From Bacillota bacterium (GTDB taxonomy: Bacteria; Bacillota; Clostridia; Caldicoprobacterales; Xylanivirgaceae), in NCBI GenBank assembly GCA_023621995.1, contig JAMOAB010000175.1, positions 123,861 through 187,860 on the forward strand: DNA of 64,000 nt. The letters run 5' to 3'. The notes beneath the pieces were generated by a model. It worked only from the letters and a program-made list of their open reading frames with translations, was not told the DNA's origin and made no database searches. A program made the translations under genes and the position numbers. This document shows positions 62,286 through 64,000 of the stretch, one piece after another. The stretch's first letter is position 1. Every line of letters starts with the position of its first letter.

Positions 62286-64000
62286 GGAAAAACTTCACTA
62301 CTCCCTTATAGATGCCAGCTGCTACATCTTCCTTTGTCTGCTCAGTTACAAGCATTTGAAGATCATTGGGATTGTTTATAAACCCTACTTCTATCAAAGC
62401 TGAAATTAGATTGTTTTCTCTAAGTACACTAAGATCACTTTTATATGGTTCATAAGATTTCTTGGAAAAGTTAGTAATTTTATTTAATTCATTCAGCAGT
62501 GTCTTAGAAAAATCATATCTTGCAGCCTCATTATAGTTTAAGTAATAGTTTTGATTTGAAGTAGAGTCGTTACCTCTGTAGTAAACTCTTATTCCTGATG
62601 CACCCGTCTGCTGTTCATCAGCTGTTGAATTTACGTGTACAGAAACAAAAACTATATTATCTTGATATTTTTCGCGTGTGAGGTCAAAAACCTCTTTCAA
62701 ATCATTGTTTGCATTATTACCATTCCTAGAGTATATACCCGTTCTATTACTCTTATGCGGATTGGTGATATATTCATCGAATAGAGCAATTTTTCTTTTA
62801 AGGTCTTCTATCTGTGCCTTCTTTTCTGCTATTTGTCTGTCAACATCGTCTTCTACATCTTTTGGTACATTATAATCAGGCACTCTATCATTCGTCATTA
62901 CATCGTTTATTGTATCTATAGTATTCCTAAGTTCATTTTCTACTGTCTGTCTTTTAGTTTGAACCTCTTCTAATGTCTTTTCGCCCTCATCGATTTTAAA
63001 CCTTGACGCCTCTGCCCTTTCTTTATTATTTATTAAATTGTCATAGTAGACTATGAGCTGGTCTATTTTTATAGGACTAAAAGTATCATCTATAAGTAGA
63101 GTATAGTCTGCAAGTATTTTTTCTATAAGTTCTATTGCTTCTATAGTATTTGCTTTTTTACTATCATCAAGACTCATGTTGGTTAAGTTTTCTTTGATCA
63201 CACTAAAATTGCTATTTAAACTTCCGTAGCCTATATTTGATAGGATTTGCTTGAGCTCAGCTATATCACTTTCCAATTTTGATATCATAGAATAATCATA
63301 ATAAGGTTCCCTTCCGAACATAGCCTTATATGCGTTCTCCAAATTTTTATGCACTAACTGTGCCTGATTATACTGAGCTTTACTAGCATTTAACTCATTT
63401 GTCAGATTTACATATTCTACTTGCCACTTAACCCGCTCGTGCTCCAATTCTGCTCTTTGTTTATTGAGCTCAGCTAATATTTGTTGTCTACTCTTCCCGT
63501 TTGAAGAGTTACCATTTTGGTTATCATCCCTTTGATTGCTATTGTTTCTTCCAGCCAAGAGCTCCTCTATTTCCGTTTCCAACTGCTTTATCTCTGTTTC
63601 AAGTACATGCTTGTTAGCAACCGCTGAACGATAAAATAGATGATAATATGCATCATCATCGCGGGTCATTATAACTGTAGCACCAGCCTCTTCTAATATT
63701 CGCTTTAAACGAAGGGATATATCAAAGGTTATGTCCTTCTCATAGACCCCTTGTCTAGTAGCGCCAGGATCATGACCACCATGTCCTGGGTCTAAAACTA
63801 CTACTTTGCCCTCCAGTGCACCCGGTGTACCATAGAATCTATTGAAGCCCTTCCCAGGTTTTGGGGGTTGTGGCAAATCAGGCTGCGTAGGTGACTTTGG
63901 AGTTTCAGGCGATGTTGGTGGAGTAGGCTTAGAAGCACTTCCATCAAATAGTGCCGCTATTGTCTGGGGACCTACTATACCATCTGCACCCAAGCCCCTT
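62278..64000 (-). CDS. N-acetylmuramoyl-L-alanine amidase with a coiled-coil insertion (5' end outside window)
   Basis: This partial protein continues past the window edge. At least 571 residues are visible (numbered from the in-frame TTG at 63993, probably not the true start). Residues 1-17 are the end of a peptidoglycan-binding repeat (GADGIVGPQTIAALF), followed by a Pro/Thr/Ser linker to about 50. An Amidase_3 domain starts at 63 (VVVLDPGHGGHDPG). Zinc ligands are His71, Glu85 and His453, and the catalytic Glu535 is in SALIEVGF. Between RSAVANK (122-128) and NIVFVSVHVN (446-455), where the family normally has few residues, lie about 310 residues of charged coiled coil with Asn-rich breaks. 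Substrate would be the peptide-MurNAc bond, outside the membrane. Confidence 0.9.
   Translation of the reverse strand, partial: RGLGADGIVGPQTIAALFDGSASKPTPPTSPETPKSPTQPDLPQPPKPGKGFNRFYGTPGALEGKVVVLDPGHGGHDPGATRQGVYEKDITFDISLRLKRILEEAGATVIMTRDDDAYYHLFYRSAVANKHVLETEIKQLETEIEELLAGRNNSNQRDDNQNGNSSNGKSRQQILAELNKQRAELEHERVKWQVEYVNLTNELNASKAQYNQAQLVHKNLENAYKAMFGREPYYDYSMISKLESDIAELKQILSNIGYGSLNSNFSVIKENLTNMSLDDSKKANTIEAIELIEKILADYTLLIDDTFSPIKIDQLIVYYDNLINNKERAEASRFKIDEGEKTLEEVQTKRQTVENELRNTIDTINDVMTNDRVPDYNVPKDVEDDVDRQIAEKKAQIEDLKRKIALFDEYITNPHKSNRTGIYSRNGNNANNDLKEVFDLTREKYQDNIVFVSVHVNSTADEQQTGASGIRVYYRGNDSTSNQNYYLNYNEAARYDFSKTLLNELNKITNFSKKSYEPYKSDLSVLRENNLISALIEVGFINNPNDLQMLVTEQTKEDVAAGIYKGVVKFFQK

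Noticed and set aside
1..64000. CRISPR arrays, insertion sequences, prophage, tRNA or rRNA genes, defence systems
   Set aside because: I saw no direct-repeat arrays, transposase or phage proteins, cloverleaf-like genes or known defence proteins. Nearly all of the sequence is accounted for by conserved housekeeping genes.

Overview
The window is a contiguous AT-rich chromosomal segment of an endospore-forming, low-GC Gram-positive bacterium, most likely a member of the Clostridia. Evidence for this is an alpha/beta small acid-soluble spore protein, YlbJ, CodY, FapR, PrkC/PrpC and the GatCAB amidotransferase. Acetate kinase and phosphotransacetylase sit beside rpmF, as is common in Clostridia. 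Almost all genes lie on the minus strand. Read in that direction, the order follows the well-known Bacillus subtilis yloC-to-codY housekeeping region, with a few insertions and losses. I cannot name the genus.

Layout from high to low coordinates, which is the direction of transcription. At 64000-62278 is a cell-wall amidase cut by the window edge, with a large coiled-coil insertion inside its catalytic domain. At 62150-58920 is gatCAB. At 58905-57688 is an unrecognised plus-strand gene, and at 57552-56560 an AIR-synthase-family protein. At 56453-42051 is a long, tightly overlapping run: yicC, remA, gmk, rpoZ, coaBC, priA, def, fmt, rsmB, rlmN, prpC, prkC, rsgA, rpe, thiN. This run combines translation initiation and maturation, replication restart, CoA synthesis and Ser/Thr phospho-signalling. 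Next come rpmB (plus strand) opposite yloU-yloV, then recG, the spore protein, a candidate small RNA, rsmD, coaD and a coiled-coil protein. ylbJ and tmcAL are on the plus strand.

At 32216-29204 are pta, ackA, yceD and rpmF. At 29073-23116 is the FapR-controlled fatty-acid operon (fapR, plsX, fabH, fabD, fabG, acpP, fabF), preceded by a textbook FapR operator. At 22879-13620 are rnc, smc, ftsY, ylxM, ffh, rpsP, khpA, rimM, trmD and rplS, covering SRP targeting, chromosome organisation and ribosome/tRNA maturation. At 13502-9210 are lepB, rbgA, rnhB, ylqH, yraN and comM. A plus-strand aminotransferase with an unusual dyad-rich leader sits between comM and dprA. At 7672-187 are dprA, topA, trmFO, hslV, hslU and codY. 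The hslV promoter has a near-consensus CodY box over its -10, implying autoregulation.

Most of the window is conserved housekeeping DNA. I saw no CRISPR array, defence island, insertion sequence, prophage, rRNA or tRNA. The most novel-looking items are (1) the Amidase_3 domain split by about 310 residues of coiled coil, (2) a plus-strand C-rich small-RNA candidate with a strong terminator at 36641-36714, (3) the three-half-site TGACCAA leader of the aminotransferase, (4) the orphan helical protein at 57688-58905, and (5) several strong hairpins that are not ordinary terminators (after acpP, between fabF and rnc, over the ylxM ribosome binding site). Several starts were moved downstream because the first in-frame ATG or GTG overlaps the ribosome binding site.
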